The notes beneath the pieces were generated by a model, which saw only the letters and a program-made list of their open reading frames with translations, was not told the DNA's origin and ran no database searches. A DNA stretch of 49,192 nucleotides from an uncultured Verrucomicrobiota bacterium. GTDB taxonomy: Bacteria; Verrucomicrobiota; Verrucomicrobiia; Verrucomicrobiales; Verrucomicrobiaceae. Both the position numbers and the translations under genes were made by a program. Where the stretch lies: the NCBI GenBank assembly GCA_903848465.1, contig CAINGK010000020.1:1-49192 (forward strand), in the 5' to 3' direction. Positions 15,718-23,906 of the stretch are shown piece after piece (the first letter of the stretch is position 1; each line of letters opens with the position of its first letter).

Positions 15718-16605
15718 ATGCCCATTCCGGTCATTCTCAATCCCGCCGCCCGCAGCACGAAAGCAGCCAGCCTCGAACATGCCCTGCGTAGGCTCTCGCC
15801 GGAACCTGAGCTGCACCTGACCAAGGGGCCGGCGGATGCCACTGCGATCGCTGAAGCGCTGGCGGAAAATCATGAACTGGTGGTGGCCGCCGGTGGCGAC
15901 GGCACGATGAACGAGGTGCTGCAGGGCATCTGCCGGGCCAATGCCCGCCGCAAGCCTGGCGAAAAGCACACGGCGCTGGGGGTTTTACCGCTAGGCACGA
16001 TGAATGTGTTTTCAGTGGAGCTGAAGCTGCCGGGGCGTGACATCGAAGGCTGCTGGCGGGAAATCACGAGCGGCAAGCGCCGCGAGGTGGATCTGTGGAT
16101 GGCGAACGACATGTACTTCGCCCAGCTTGCCGGGGTGGGACTCGATGCGCAGATCGTGCAGGAGACCTCGTGGGAAGCGAAGAAGAAATACGGCCCGCTA
16201 AGCTATGTGATGAGCGCGGTGAATGTGCTGATGCAGCCCCCGCCGATGCTGAGCGTGAAAATTGACGGTAAAGCGCCGATGCTCGGCACGGTGGTGCTGG
16301 TGGGAAATGGCAAGCATTATGGTGGGCCGTTTCCGCTGTTCCGCGATGCTTCCAACACTGACGGCAAACTTGATCTCCTGATCTTTCGCGGCCTGGGCGG
16401 GATGGAGTTTCTCCAAGTGCTGCGCGGCGTACTGCTCGATGGCTACCACGAATGCGAATACCTGGACTACATCCAGACCAGTGAATTCACCGTGACGACG
16501 GACCGCGGCGAGGCCCCCGTGGAGCTGGACGGCGAGCTGGCGGACCTGACCGGCCCCGTGGTTTTTCGTCCGGCCCCGTTTCGCCTGAGCGTGAGCGCGG
16601 GCTGA
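15718..16605 (+). CDS. diacylglycerol-kinase-family lipid kinase (YegS/BmrU-like)
   Basis: A 295-aa lipid kinase of the DAGK/YegS family that phosphorylates a lipid alcohol with ATP at the membrane. It starts MPIPVILNPAARSTKAA, with the nucleotide-binding NPAAR motif. VVAAGGDGTMNEVLQG near 57-72 is the catalytic GGDGT motif, followed by GVLPLGTMNVFS. The C-terminal beta-sandwich has VGNGKHYGGPFPLFRDAS and DGKLDLLIFRG. The frame is open from 15622, but ATG 15718 begins the family homology. Its last 119 bp overlap the convergent pseudouridine synthase gene. Part of its coding sequence is duplicated upstream at 15144. Confidence 0.92.
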   Translation: MPIPVILNPAARSTKAASLEHALRRLSPEPELHLTKGPADATAIAEALAENHELVVAAGGDGTMNEVLQGICRANARRKPGEKHTALGVLPLGTMNVFSVELKLPGRDIEGCWREITSGKRREVDLWMANDMYFAQLAGVGLDAQIVQETSWEAKKKYGPLSYVMSAVNVLMQPPPMLSVKIDGKAPMLGTVVLVGNGKHYGGPFPLFRDASNTDGKLDLLIFRGLGGMEFLQVLRGVLLDGYHECEYLDYIQTSEFTVTTDRGEAPVELDGELADLTGPVVFRPAPFRLSVSAG

Positions 16606-17560
16606 AGGTCTTGGACTTGGGCTTGAAACGGGAAGGCTTGTCTTCGGAGAACCGGCTCGGAGGGCCGCTCTTTTTGCCACGCGCAGGCTTCTCTTCGGAA
16701 AAGCGGGCCGTAGGGCCGCTCTTCTTGCCACGGGTGGGCTTGAAACCACGCGGTTCGCGGGCCTCAGAGGCACCTTCACGATTCGGAGCGCGTTTGCGTG
16801 CTGGACGATGGTCTTCGATGCCGTCTTTTTCGGCGGCAGGCTTGGCACGCTCCAGCTTGGGCTTGGCGGGCTCTTCTTTGAAGAAGCGTTCGACCTCCGT
16901 GGGCGTGAGTTCTTTGTGGGCACCTTTGGCGAGACCGTGCAGTTTCATCCAGCCAATGCGAATGCGAGTGAGGCGCGTGACCTCGTAGCCGAGGTAGAAA
17001 AGCATCATGCGGATTTGACGCTTGAGGCCCATCTTGAGGACGATGTGCGCCCGGTAGTCGGTGTCCATCCAGGCGCGTTCCGCGCGGGCGAAACCTTCTT
17101 CGGTCATCATGCCTTTGACGAGTTTCGCCATGACATCGACGTTGAGCGACTGATCGACGACGACTTCGTATTCTTTTTCGGCACCCTGGCTCGGGTGGAT
17201 GATCCGGTGGGAAAGATCGCCGCGATTGGTGAGGAGAATGAGGCCTTCGCTTTCTTTGTCGAGGCGACCGACGTGGTGCAGATTCTGATACTTCAGCGGC
17301 AGCAGATCATAGATCGTCATGCGATCATGCTTGTCTCCACGAGAGCAGAGGTAGCCTTTCGGCTTATTTAAAGCGAGAACGACGGGCGTCTCGGTGCGCA
17401 CCGGCGAGCCATCGACGACCACTTTGTCCTCGGGCTGCACCTGGGTGGCAAGCTCCGTGATGACGTGGCCGTTGATCGACACACGTCCGCCGAGGATGAT
17501 TTCCTCCGCGCCACGCCGTGAGGCAACGCCGCACTGGCTCAAATATCGGTTAAGGCGCAC
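16487..17560 (-). CDS. RluB/RsuA-type rRNA pseudouridine synthase with long basic tail
   Basis: It converts a specific uridine of rRNA to pseudouridine. Residues 1-60 form an S4 RNA-binding domain (MRLNRYLSQCGVASRRGAEE). The catalytic domain follows, with LNKPKGYLCS near 84 and HVGRLDKESEGLILLTNRGD near 115-134, including the catalytic Asp. LKRQIRMMLFYLG near 196 is the family's RNA-facing motif. After residue 235 comes a 120-residue low-complexity tail rich in Lys, Arg, Pro and Ser with repeats of a RGKKSGPxxRFSEE/DKP unit. The tail is absent from E. coli RsuA and probably helps bind RNA. Its last 39 codons overlap the lipid kinase gene antisense. Confidence 0.92.
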   Translation of the reverse strand: MRLNRYLSQCGVASRRGAEEIILGGRVSINGHVITELATQVQPEDKVVVDGSPVRTETPVVLALNKPKGYLCSRGDKHDRMTIYDLLPLKYQNLHHVGRLDKESEGLILLTNRGDLSHRIIHPSQGAEKEYEVVVDQSLNVDVMAKLVKGMMTEEGFARAERAWMDTDYRAHIVLKMGLKRQIRMMLFYLGYEVTRLTRIRIGWMKLHGLAKGAHKELTPTEVERFFKEEPAKPKLERAKPAAEKDGIEDHRPARKRAPNREGASEAREPRGFKPTRGKKSGPTARFSEEKPARGKKSGPPSRFSEDKPSRFKPKSKTFSPRSRSGETGPDEKPRGRSGPPARRPAPRGPRRGPSSR

Positions 17561-17572
17561 AGGTGGGAAGCC

Positions 17573-17725
17573 TTACTCGGGCTTGGTCTTGGGAAGGTTC
17601 GTCGGAAGACGTCCTTCTTTCCACTGGCCACGGGATTTGAGAAGCTTGACGCGCTCACCGCGCTTCAAAACGCTGCGCTTGGTACCGACGGAGCCGGAGG
17701 TCTTGAGGCTGCTATGCTGGGACAT
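17573..17725 (-). CDS. small basic protein of the Verrucomicrobia/Chlamydiae family
   Basis: A 50-aa very basic protein: it starts MSQHSSLKTSGSVGTKRSVL, has RGERVKLLKSRGQWKEGR in the middle and ends PKTKPE. It matches a lineage-restricted small basic protein that I recall (a TIGRFAM-type family of about 50 aa in Verrucomicrobia and Chlamydiae), believed to be ribosome associated. I chose ATG 17725; the frame continues upstream to 17788 without family character. It lies directly upstream of the pseudouridine synthase gene on the same strand (12 bp gap), which fits a ribosome-related pair. It is a strong marker of the phylum. Confidence 0.85.
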   Translation of the reverse strand: MSQHSSLKTSGSVGTKRSVLKRGERVKLLKSRGQWKEGRLPTNLPKTKPE

Positions 17726-17847
17726 GATTCTAAGTGGGCTGGGGGTGAAAAAGGGCGCGAAGGATAGCAGCCCGAGACTGAGGTGCAAGGGGTTTGTACA
17801 GCGGGCAAGAGCCTCGAAATCACTCCAGCACCTTTAGACGGCCCGCC

Positions 17848-17892
17848 AATGACGAATGACGAAACCCGAATGTCGAATGAATGACCAAACCC
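17848..17892. repeat. short direct-repeat tract of a GAATGACGAAACCC-like unit
   Basis: The words AATGACGAATGACGAAACCC and GAATGAATGACCAAACCC follow each other with small changes, giving two to three copies of a 14-base theme. It lies between gatB and the small basic protein gene and looks like dispersed intergenic repeat sequence. Confidence 0.55.
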
Positions 17893-17961
17893 GGAGGACT
17901 GTGGGACGCTGTGCCAATGATGCCTCCAGCGCCGACTGAATTCGTCATTCCGCGCAGCGGC

Positions 17962-19428
17962 TCAGCCCAGCACCTTCTTTCGCACGATCTCCGTCACCAT
18001 CTTCGGGTTTGCTTTGCCCTGGCTGGCTTTCATGGCCTGGCCGGTGAACCAGTTCATGGCTTTCTCGTTGCCAGCCTGAACTTCGGCGACTTTGTCGGGA
18101 TTGGCGGCGAGGATTTTCTCGACGATGGCCTCCAGAGCTCCGGTGTCGCTGACCTGCTCGAAGCCCTTGGCCTTGATGATTTCGGCGGCGGGTTTGCCGG
18201 TTTCGAACATTTCGGCGAAGACTTCCTTGGCCTGGTTGTTGGAGATTTTACCGTTCTCTGTGTAATAAACAATTTCGCCAAAGCTAGTTGGGGTAAATTT
18301 CAAAGATTCCAACGCAAAATTATCAATATCGACTTTCGCTAGGAATTCATTGCTCACCCAATTCGCCATCTTTACAGCGGGCACTTGCTTCCAAGCATCA
18401 GTTGCACATTCAAAGAACCCCGACAGGCTTGGCGTAGAAGACAACACCGAGGCTGTATACTCTGGAAGGCCCATTCCCATATACCTCATGCTCTTTGATT
18501 TTGGCACCTCTGGTAGCGGACCCGCGTCGCGAATGCGTTTTTTGATCACGTCTGTATGCACTGGTAATAAATCGGGGTCCGGGAAATAGCGATAATCATG
18601 CGCGTCTTCCTTCGTGCGCATCAACGTGGTTTCACCGCGATCATCGTCCCAGCGACGTGTGCTTTGAATGAGTTTTTCACCACGATCCAAGCAGCCGGCT
18701 TGTCGCTCAGTCTCAAATTTGATCGCTCGGCGTACGGCAGACATCGAGTTGAGGTTTTTCAGTTCGATCTTCGCACCTAACTCCTTCTGCCCCTCCGGCC
18801 GCAATGAAATGTTTACATCACAACGCAAGTTGCCCTTCTCCATATCGGCATCACTCACACCAGCACTTCTCAAAATACCCCGCAGACTAGTAAGGTAGGC
18901 GAAGGCCTCCTCCGCGCTGTCGATGTCCGGCTCGCTCACAATCTCCATCAGAGGCGTGCCCGCGCGGTTGAAGTCGAGCGTGGTGAATTTGTCATAATGC
19001 GTGGACTTGCCCACGTCCTCTTCGAGGTGGATGCGCGTGAGCCTCACCACCTTGCCAGGATTCGCGATGCTCTTCTGTGCATCTTTTGGATAGTCAAATT
19101 CACCCAGCGGCACACCACCGCCCAGGCAGAGAGGGAATGGCATCTGGGTGATCTGGTAATTCTTCGGCATGTCCGGGTAGAAATAATTTTTGCGGTCCCA
19201 GTTCACTACCGGCGGCGTCTCGCAGCCCAGCAGCATGCCCGTCAGGATCGTCTTCTCGATCGCCGCCGCATTCAGCACCGGCAACGCCCCCGGCAACCCA
19301 AGGCACGTGGGGCAGGTGTGCGTGTTCGGCTCCGCGCCATACTCGACCGGGCAGGCGCAGAACATCTTGCTGCGCGTCGTGAGCTGCGCGTGAACTTCAA
19401 GGCCGATGGTGAGGATGTATTTGGACAT
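17962..19428 (-). CDS. gatB: Asp-tRNA(Asn)/Glu-tRNA(Gln) amidotransferase subunit B
   Basis: GatB binds misacylated tRNA and, with GatA and GatC, converts Glu-tRNA(Gln) or Asp-tRNA(Asn) to the amide form. The 488-aa protein starts YILTIGLEVHAQLTTRSK, has TCPTCLGLPGALPVLN near 44, the catalytic-domain stretch NWDRKNYFYPDMPKNYQITQ near 77-96 and MEIVSEPDIDSAEEA near 158. The C-terminal YqeY-like domain ends VTEIVRKKVLG. I chose ATG 19428 because it begins the family homology; the frame extends upstream to 19518. The middle of the gene (about 18240-18900) has clearly lower GC than both ends although the protein stays normal. gatA and gatC are not adjacent. Confidence 0.97.
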   Translation of the reverse strand: MSKYILTIGLEVHAQLTTRSKMFCACPVEYGAEPNTHTCPTCLGLPGALPVLNAAAIEKTILTGMLLGCETPPVVNWDRKNYFYPDMPKNYQITQMPFPLCLGGGVPLGEFDYPKDAQKSIANPGKVVRLTRIHLEEDVGKSTHYDKFTTLDFNRAGTPLMEIVSEPDIDSAEEAFAYLTSLRGILRSAGVSDADMEKGNLRCDVNISLRPEGQKELGAKIELKNLNSMSAVRRAIKFETERQAGCLDRGEKLIQSTRRWDDDRGETTLMRTKEDAHDYRYFPDPDLLPVHTDVIKKRIRDAGPLPEVPKSKSMRYMGMGLPEYTASVLSSTPSLSGFFECATDAWKQVPAVKMANWVSNEFLAKVDIDNFALESLKFTPTSFGEIVYYTENGKISNNQAKEVFAEMFETGKPAAEIIKAKGFEQVSDTGALEAIVEKILAANPDKVAEVQAGNEKAMNWFTGQAMKASQGKANPKMVTEIVRKKVLG

Positions 19429-19539
19429 GCAAAAAGGAAAAGGGCGAGTGCCGGAAGATGAAAGCGAGAGCCACGGCCAGGGCAACGGGCCGTTGGCGGT
19501 TTTTTCAGGGTTCGCCACCCATCCCCCCTTTCGTTTAGC

Positions 19540-20442
19540 TCAATACATCTTCACTGGCTGCGGCGGGGGTGGCTGACCGTACACCACGGAATCCATCGCC
19601 TGCTCCAGAGAGAGGTCGTTGAGCACGGGTTCCAGGTCGGGGTGGTTGGCCACGTTCTCGATCTTGCGCATCTGCATCAGCCCCGCGAAGTCTTTGTGCT
19701 CAATGGCATATCGCACATCTTTATCGTTGCCGAGTTGGGCGATGAGCGGGTGGTTCAATGCGGCGGCGACTTTGGGATTTTGCGCGGCGATGCGCTGCCA
19801 CATGGTGCCCTCGGGCCAGAGAATCAGCAGGCGGGCCAGGTTGGCTGTGGCTTTGATGTCGTAGGGATCCATCTTTTTGGCCAGACCGCCGATGAAGGAG
19901 TTGTCGATGCGCTGGCTGAGGCTGTAAAAGATGGACTTGGCTTGGCTCTCGATCGAGCCGCCCTCTTTGACGATCTCCGAAGCATTCTCCATACCGTAGA
20001 GGCTGCCCATGTCACGCAGTACCATGCTGCTGAGCCAGAGCATCCCTCCGGAGGGAATGATGCTGACGATCAGCCCCTTCCAGCCGGTGAGCCCGCTTAA
20101 CATCCGCATCAGGCCAAAAGCGGCCAGGAAGTACGTCCCCATCTTGCAGACAAAGAAGGTCAGCAGCCCCGCTGCGGCGGACAACAACATGAGACGGTTT
20201 GTCGTGATCTGCATGCCTGCGGCACCAAAAATCTGCACGCGGTGCATGAACACATACCACGCCGCCCACACGGACACCGCCAGCGTGACCACCCCCACCA
20301 ACTGCTGCACCACCCCTCGGGCAAACGCCAGCCCCGCAGTGAACGCGATGAAGCCGACAATAGCGATGGTCGCCCACATGCTGGAGGGTACCTTTTGGGC
20401 GTGCTGGAGCACTTCGCTGGGATGGATCGAAAGCGAGAGCAT
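19540..20442 (-). CDS. CvpA-like membrane protein
   Basis: A 300-aa protein with four or five transmembrane segments in the first 165 residues (about 23-43, 45-65, 82-104, 106-123, 127-150). The layout and GVVQQLVGVVTLAVSVWAAW pattern resemble CvpA-family proteins (colicin V production protein), but the similarity is by pattern only. The C-terminal 140 residues are soluble, helical and contain repeated-looking short segments (HPLIAQLGNDKDVRYAIEH, ADHPDLEPVLNDLSLEQAM type), ending in a Pro-rich tail. It lies between trpD and gatB, same strand, with 67 and 111 bp gaps. Function is not established. Confidence 0.65.
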   Translation of the reverse strand: MLSLSIHPSEVLQHAQKVPSSMWATIAIVGFIAFTAGLAFARGVVQQLVGVVTLAVSVWAAWYVFMHRVQIFGAAGMQITTNRLMLLSAAAGLLTFFVCKMGTYFLAAFGLMRMLSGLTGWKGLIVSIIPSGGMLWLSSMVLRDMGSLYGMENASEIVKEGGSIESQAKSIFYSLSQRIDNSFIGGLAKKMDPYDIKATANLARLLILWPEGTMWQRIAAQNPKVAAALNHPLIAQLGNDKDVRYAIEHKDFAGLMQMRKIENVANHPDLEPVLNDLSLEQAMDSVVYGQPPPPQPVKMY

Positions 20443-20509
20443 GGAAATAGTCAGGACATCTTAACATCTTCCGCCCGCCTGTCTTGCGGGAAAATGACCC
20501 TGTGTCAGA

Positions 20510-21547
20510 TCAAATCAGATCCTGCATCGCGCGCAGCCGAGCATGCGCCGCGCCGCGATCGAGCAATTCCTCGGCCAATTCTCGGCCTGTCGGCAGGTCC
20601 GCTGCTTTACCGGTGATCACAAAACCCGCTGCGGCATTCAGCACCGCGATGTCACGTTTGGCACCTTTGATCGTGCCTGCCAGCACCCCTTCGAGGATCA
20701 GGGCGTTCTCCATGGCATCGCCACCCACCAGTTCGTCCAGCGTGGCCTTGCCATAGCCGAGACTTTTGGGATCAATCTTGGTTTCAGTGAGCTGCCCGTC
20801 CACGAGCTGGCAGACATCATTCACCCCGAGCGTGGAGAGTTCATCCATCCCCTGCTTGGCTCCGGCGGTGCCATGCACCACCCAGGCGCCTTTGCGCCCA
20901 AGTTGAACCAGGATTTCGCCAAATGCCCGTGTCAGCTTGGGATCAAACACCCCGATGAGCTGGTAGTCTGGACGCCCAGGGTTCAGCAACGGCCCGAGCA
21001 CATTGAAAATCGAACGCTGGCCCTCTGCGGCGAGCAGCTTGCGCGCCTCCGCCACCGCCTTGAAGGCCGGGTGATACAACGGTGCGAAAAAGAAGCCGAG
21101 CCCGGTTTTCTCCAGGCCTGCGACGACTCTCTCCTTTGGCAGATCAATCTTGATGCCCAGCGCCTCCAGCACATCCGCGCCACCCGCTTTGGAGGTGATG
21201 CCACGGTTGCCATGCTTCGTCACGCAGACACCACCCGCAGCCAGAATGAACATCGTGGTACTCGACACATTGAACAAATGCAACTGGTCGCCCCCCGTGC
21301 CCACGACATCCAGCATCGGACCGGGCAGCTTGGCGCGATCAAGGCCGGGATCGACCGCTAGCTTCAAAAACTCCTGCACAAACTGCGCGATCTCCGCTGG
21401 CGTCTCGCCTTTCTTCGCCAGGGCGCGCAAAAAGTTTGCCTTGTCCGCCGCCGTTACCTCAGGATCGACCAACTGCGCCGCAGCCTCGGCGACTTGCGCG
21501 CCGGTGAGGTTCGTTCCAGCTTTGAATGAGGCGATGAGGGTTTCCAT
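20510..21547 (-). CDS. trpD: anthranilate phosphoribosyltransferase
   Basis: TrpD joins anthranilate to PRPP in the second step of tryptophan synthesis. The protein is 345 aa, the usual length. VVGTGGDQLHLFNVSSTT (about 82-99) is the PRPP-binding GTGGD motif, KHGNRGITSKAGGADVLEALG near 113-133 holds the conserved KHGNR with SxxGSAD-like stretch, and FFFAPLYHPAF near 155 and FNVLGPLLNP near 180 bind substrate. The frame opens at 21607, but ATG 21547 (METLIAS) matches the family start. It stands alone: no other trp gene is in the window, and I see no leader peptide or attenuator upstream. Confidence 0.95.
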   Translation of the reverse strand: METLIASFKAGTNLTGAQVAEAAAQLVDPEVTAADKANFLRALAKKGETPAEIAQFVQEFLKLAVDPGLDRAKLPGPMLDVVGTGGDQLHLFNVSSTTMFILAAGGVCVTKHGNRGITSKAGGADVLEALGIKIDLPKERVVAGLEKTGLGFFFAPLYHPAFKAVAEARKLLAAEGQRSIFNVLGPLLNPGRPDYQLIGVFDPKLTRAFGEILVQLGRKGAWVVHGTAGAKQGMDELSTLGVNDVCQLVDGQLTETKIDPKSLGYGKATLDELVGGDAMENALILEGVLAGTIKGAKRDIAVLNAAAGFVITGKAADLPTGRELAEELLDRGAAHARLRAMQDLI

Positions 21548-21630
21548 GAGTGGAGTCTGGCCGAATCTCTGGTTTTTGGCAATCACTTGAGTGATTGCGG
21601 TCTGCAACGATTTAGCCTATTCATGCCAGC

Positions 21631-21765
21631 ATGAGCGGTCGTGCCCCAGCCTTGAAAACTTCCTCCTCACGGAAGCGGTCGAAGTCTGCCGAGGAGTTGC
21701 GGGCGATGATCGAGCGGAATCTGGGACGGAAAATTCGCTGGGTTCCGAGCAACATCGACAAGTAG
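21631..21765 (+). CDS. possible small basic protein of 44 aa
   Basis: An ATG-started frame divergent from trpD. It encodes a Ser/Lys/Arg-rich N-terminus (SSSRKRSKSAEELRA) followed by MIERNLGRKIRWVPSNIDK, which could form a helix. Codon choice looks coding-like, but no ribosome binding site is obvious and I do not recognise a family. It could be a real small gene or a fragment. Confidence 0.3.
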   Translation: MSGRAPALKTSSSRKRSKSAEELRAMIERNLGRKIRWVPSNIDK

Positions 21766-21847
21766 CGGCCCTCGCCCGCTGGGCAGACGCAAAAAGGCCT
21801 CTTCGTTGCCTCCCTAGGGAAACCCTGATTGAAACACCGCAGAGTTG

Positions 21848-21894
21848 AGAAGACCGCAGAGAATACCTTCAGCATCAGACCTCTGCGGTCTTCT
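21848..21894. repeat. inverted repeat, possible terminator or dispersed repeat
   Basis: AGAAGACCGCAGAG (21848-21861) and CTCTGCGGTCTTCT (21881-21894) are perfect 14-bp complements with a 19-base loop. The ACCGCAGAG word also occurs just before, near 21835. There is no T-run, so a dispersed intergenic repeat is as likely as a terminator. Confidence 0.55.
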
Positions 21895-21937
21895 AATCTC
21901 TCGCGGTGTGATTTATTCAGTGCTTCCCTAGTTCCCG

Positions 21938-22111
21938 ATGAACTGGATGATGCGCGTATTCGATGCCTACATGGACAACGTGATGGACTGTGATAACGAA
22001 CTCGTTCCCTTTGACGTCATCCCGATCCTGGCGAAAGGCCCGCTGCTGGAGTCTTTGCATGCGGCCGTGGCTCGCCTGGACTCTCAATCACACCTCGCAG
22101 ACCCATCTTGA
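21938..22111 (+). CDS. possible 57-aa leader protein coupled to the Hsp70 gene
   Basis: A 57-aa frame (MNWMMRVFDAYMDNVMD at the start) opens right after an in-frame stop and ends with TGA at 22109, inside the TTGA that also provides the Hsp70 start TTG at 22108. The composition is acidic and protein-like, with a helix-prone end (LLESLHAAVARLDSQ). I do not recognise it. The overlap suggests translational coupling, but a chance frame cannot be excluded. Confidence 0.4.
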   Translation: MNWMMRVFDAYMDNVMDCDNELVPFDVIPILAKGPLLESLHAAVARLDSQSHLADPS

Positions 22112-23841
22112 ATACCCCTCCCATCCTCGGCATCGACCTCGGAACTACGAACTCGCTCGTCGGGGTCGTGGACAGCGGCTTTCCCATCCTGCTGGCGGAT
22201 GAGCATGGCAGCCGCAGCACCCCGAGCGCTGTGTGTGTGGCCCAGGACGGCAGCATCGCTGTCGGGGCCGTGGCTCTGCGGCAGCGGGCGCTGCACCCCA
22301 CGCGCACGATCACCTCGGTGAAGCGTCTCATTGGCCGCCGCCCCGGCGAAGCCGGATGGACGCCGCCGTATTCTCTCAGCGAGCTGCACACTTCCCCGGT
22401 CGAAGTTTCGGCGGAAATCTTGAAGCACCTCAAGGCCGTCGCGGAGCGGGCGCTGGAGGAATCCATGTCGCAGGCAGTCATCACCGTGCCAGCGTATTTC
22501 AATGATGCACAGCGCAATGCCACCAAGCGCGCCGGTGAACTCGCCGGACTCGAAGTGCTGCGCATACTGAGCGAACCGACCGCCGCCGCGCTCGCCTACG
22601 GGCTGGACAAACTCACCGAGCATCAAAAGATCGCCGTCTATGACCTCGGCGGCGGCACCTTCGACATCTCTGTGCTCGAAATGCGTGACGGCACTTTCCA
22701 GGTGTTATCCACCGCAGGAGACACCCAGCTCGGTGGCGATGATATTGACCGCCTGCTCGCCGAATTCATCGCGCAGCGTTTGAGTCTGCCCCCGCACGAC
22801 ATCCGTGTGCTCGAAGCTGCGGAGTCTGTCAAAAAGCGACTCTCTGTCGATGATGCAGCTTCGTTCAATGGATTGGAGATCACCCGTGCTGATCTCGAAA
22901 AGATCGCCCGGCCATGGGTTGAGCGCACGCGCATCCATTGCCTGCGGGCCTTGAGTGATGCGGGCGTCAAATCCGGGGAGTTGGATGAAGTCATCCTCGT
23001 CGGCGGCAGCACCCGCATGCCGCTGGTGCGGGATTATGTGCGCGAAATTTTTGGCCGTGAGCCGAATACGTCGCAGAATCCGGACGAAGCCATCGCCCTC
23101 GGGGCCACGATTCAGGCAGGCATTTTGGGCGGCAGCCTGCGTCAGGTGCTGCTGCTGGATGTCACCCCGCTCTCACTCGGCATCGAAACCTTCGGCGGAT
23201 TGATGAACATCATCATTCCACGCAACACGACGATTCCTGCCAAAGCCGGTGAGATGTTTACCAACGCCGTGGCCAATCAGGACAACATGCTCATTCGCAT
23301 TCTGCAGGGCGAACGCGAACTGGCGAAGGACAACTGGGAACTGGGCCGCATTGAAGTCCCCTTCCCCGCTGGCCCTAAAGGCAGCGCCCGCGTCGGTGTG
23401 CAGTTCAGCATCGACGCAGACGGCATCCTGCACGTGCTCGCCCGTGATACTGCCACGAACCAAGACACGACGCTGGAAATCAGCGGCACTGCCGTGGATG
23501 TGGCTGACGAGCGCGTGGAGCAGATGATTGCCGAAAGCGTCGATTTTGCCTTCGAGGACATGAACGAGCGCATCTGGACGGAGGCGAAGCTCAAGGCGGA
23601 GGAACTGCTGCCCGCCGTCGATGCCGCACTGACGCAACTTGGAGATGAGATCAGCGCTGAAGAGAAATTTGCCGTGGTCAGCCAGGCTGCCGCCGTGCGT
23701 GTGCTGCTCGATGCGGCGGATCACGACGCCAAGGCCCTCAAGGCCGCCACCCAACTGCTGGATGATGCCACCCAATCCCTCGCTGTGATGCTGATCGACC
23801 GCGCGATGGAAGAATCGTTGGTGCGCCGTGGGCTGGTGTGA
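22108..23841 (+). CDS. Hsp70-family chaperone homologue, short DnaK/HscA-like
   Basis: A 577-aa Hsp70 with an intact ATPase domain: GIDLGTTNSLVGVV (phosphate 1), the AYFNDAQRNATKRAGELAGL stretch, AVYDLGGGTFDISVLEM (phosphate 2) and ILVGGSTRMPLVRDYV (adenosine). The substrate domain follows (LLLDVTPLSLGIETFGG, IIPRNTTIPAK), and then a helical lid much shorter than in DnaK (638 aa). It lacks the EEVD-like acidic tail of DnaK, so it is more like HscA or an accessory Hsp70. No dnaJ, grpE or isc gene is near. The only start ahead of the domain is TTG 22108. The neighbour 66 bp downstream is a Ser/Thr kinase. Confidence 0.9.
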   Translation: MNTPPILGIDLGTTNSLVGVVDSGFPILLADEHGSRSTPSAVCVAQDGSIAVGAVALRQRALHPTRTITSVKRLIGRRPGEAGWTPPYSLSELHTSPVEVSAEILKHLKAVAERALEESMSQAVITVPAYFNDAQRNATKRAGELAGLEVLRILSEPTAAALAYGLDKLTEHQKIAVYDLGGGTFDISVLEMRDGTFQVLSTAGDTQLGGDDIDRLLAEFIAQRLSLPPHDIRVLEAAESVKKRLSVDDAASFNGLEITRADLEKIARPWVERTRIHCLRALSDAGVKSGELDEVILVGGSTRMPLVRDYVREIFGREPNTSQNPDEAIALGATIQAGILGGSLRQVLLLDVTPLSLGIETFGGLMNIIIPRNTTIPAKAGEMFTNAVANQDNMLIRILQGERELAKDNWELGRIEVPFPAGPKGSARVGVQFSIDADGILHVLARDTATNQDTTLEISGTAVDVADERVEQMIAESVDFAFEDMNERIWTEAKLKAEELLPAVDAALTQLGDEISAEEKFAVVSQAAAVRVLLDAADHDAKALKAATQLLDDATQSLAVMLIDRAMEESLVRRGLV

Positions 23842-23906
23842 TTTTCCGGTTCCCATTTCGGGAGCGGCCCGCTACGATCCGGCGCTAATGATCATTTTTA
23901 CAGGCC

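Noticed and set aside
20480..20509. Hairpin after trpD as an intrinsic terminator
   Set aside because: CCCGC and GCGGG arms are present, but the T-run lies on the wrong side for trpD transcription.
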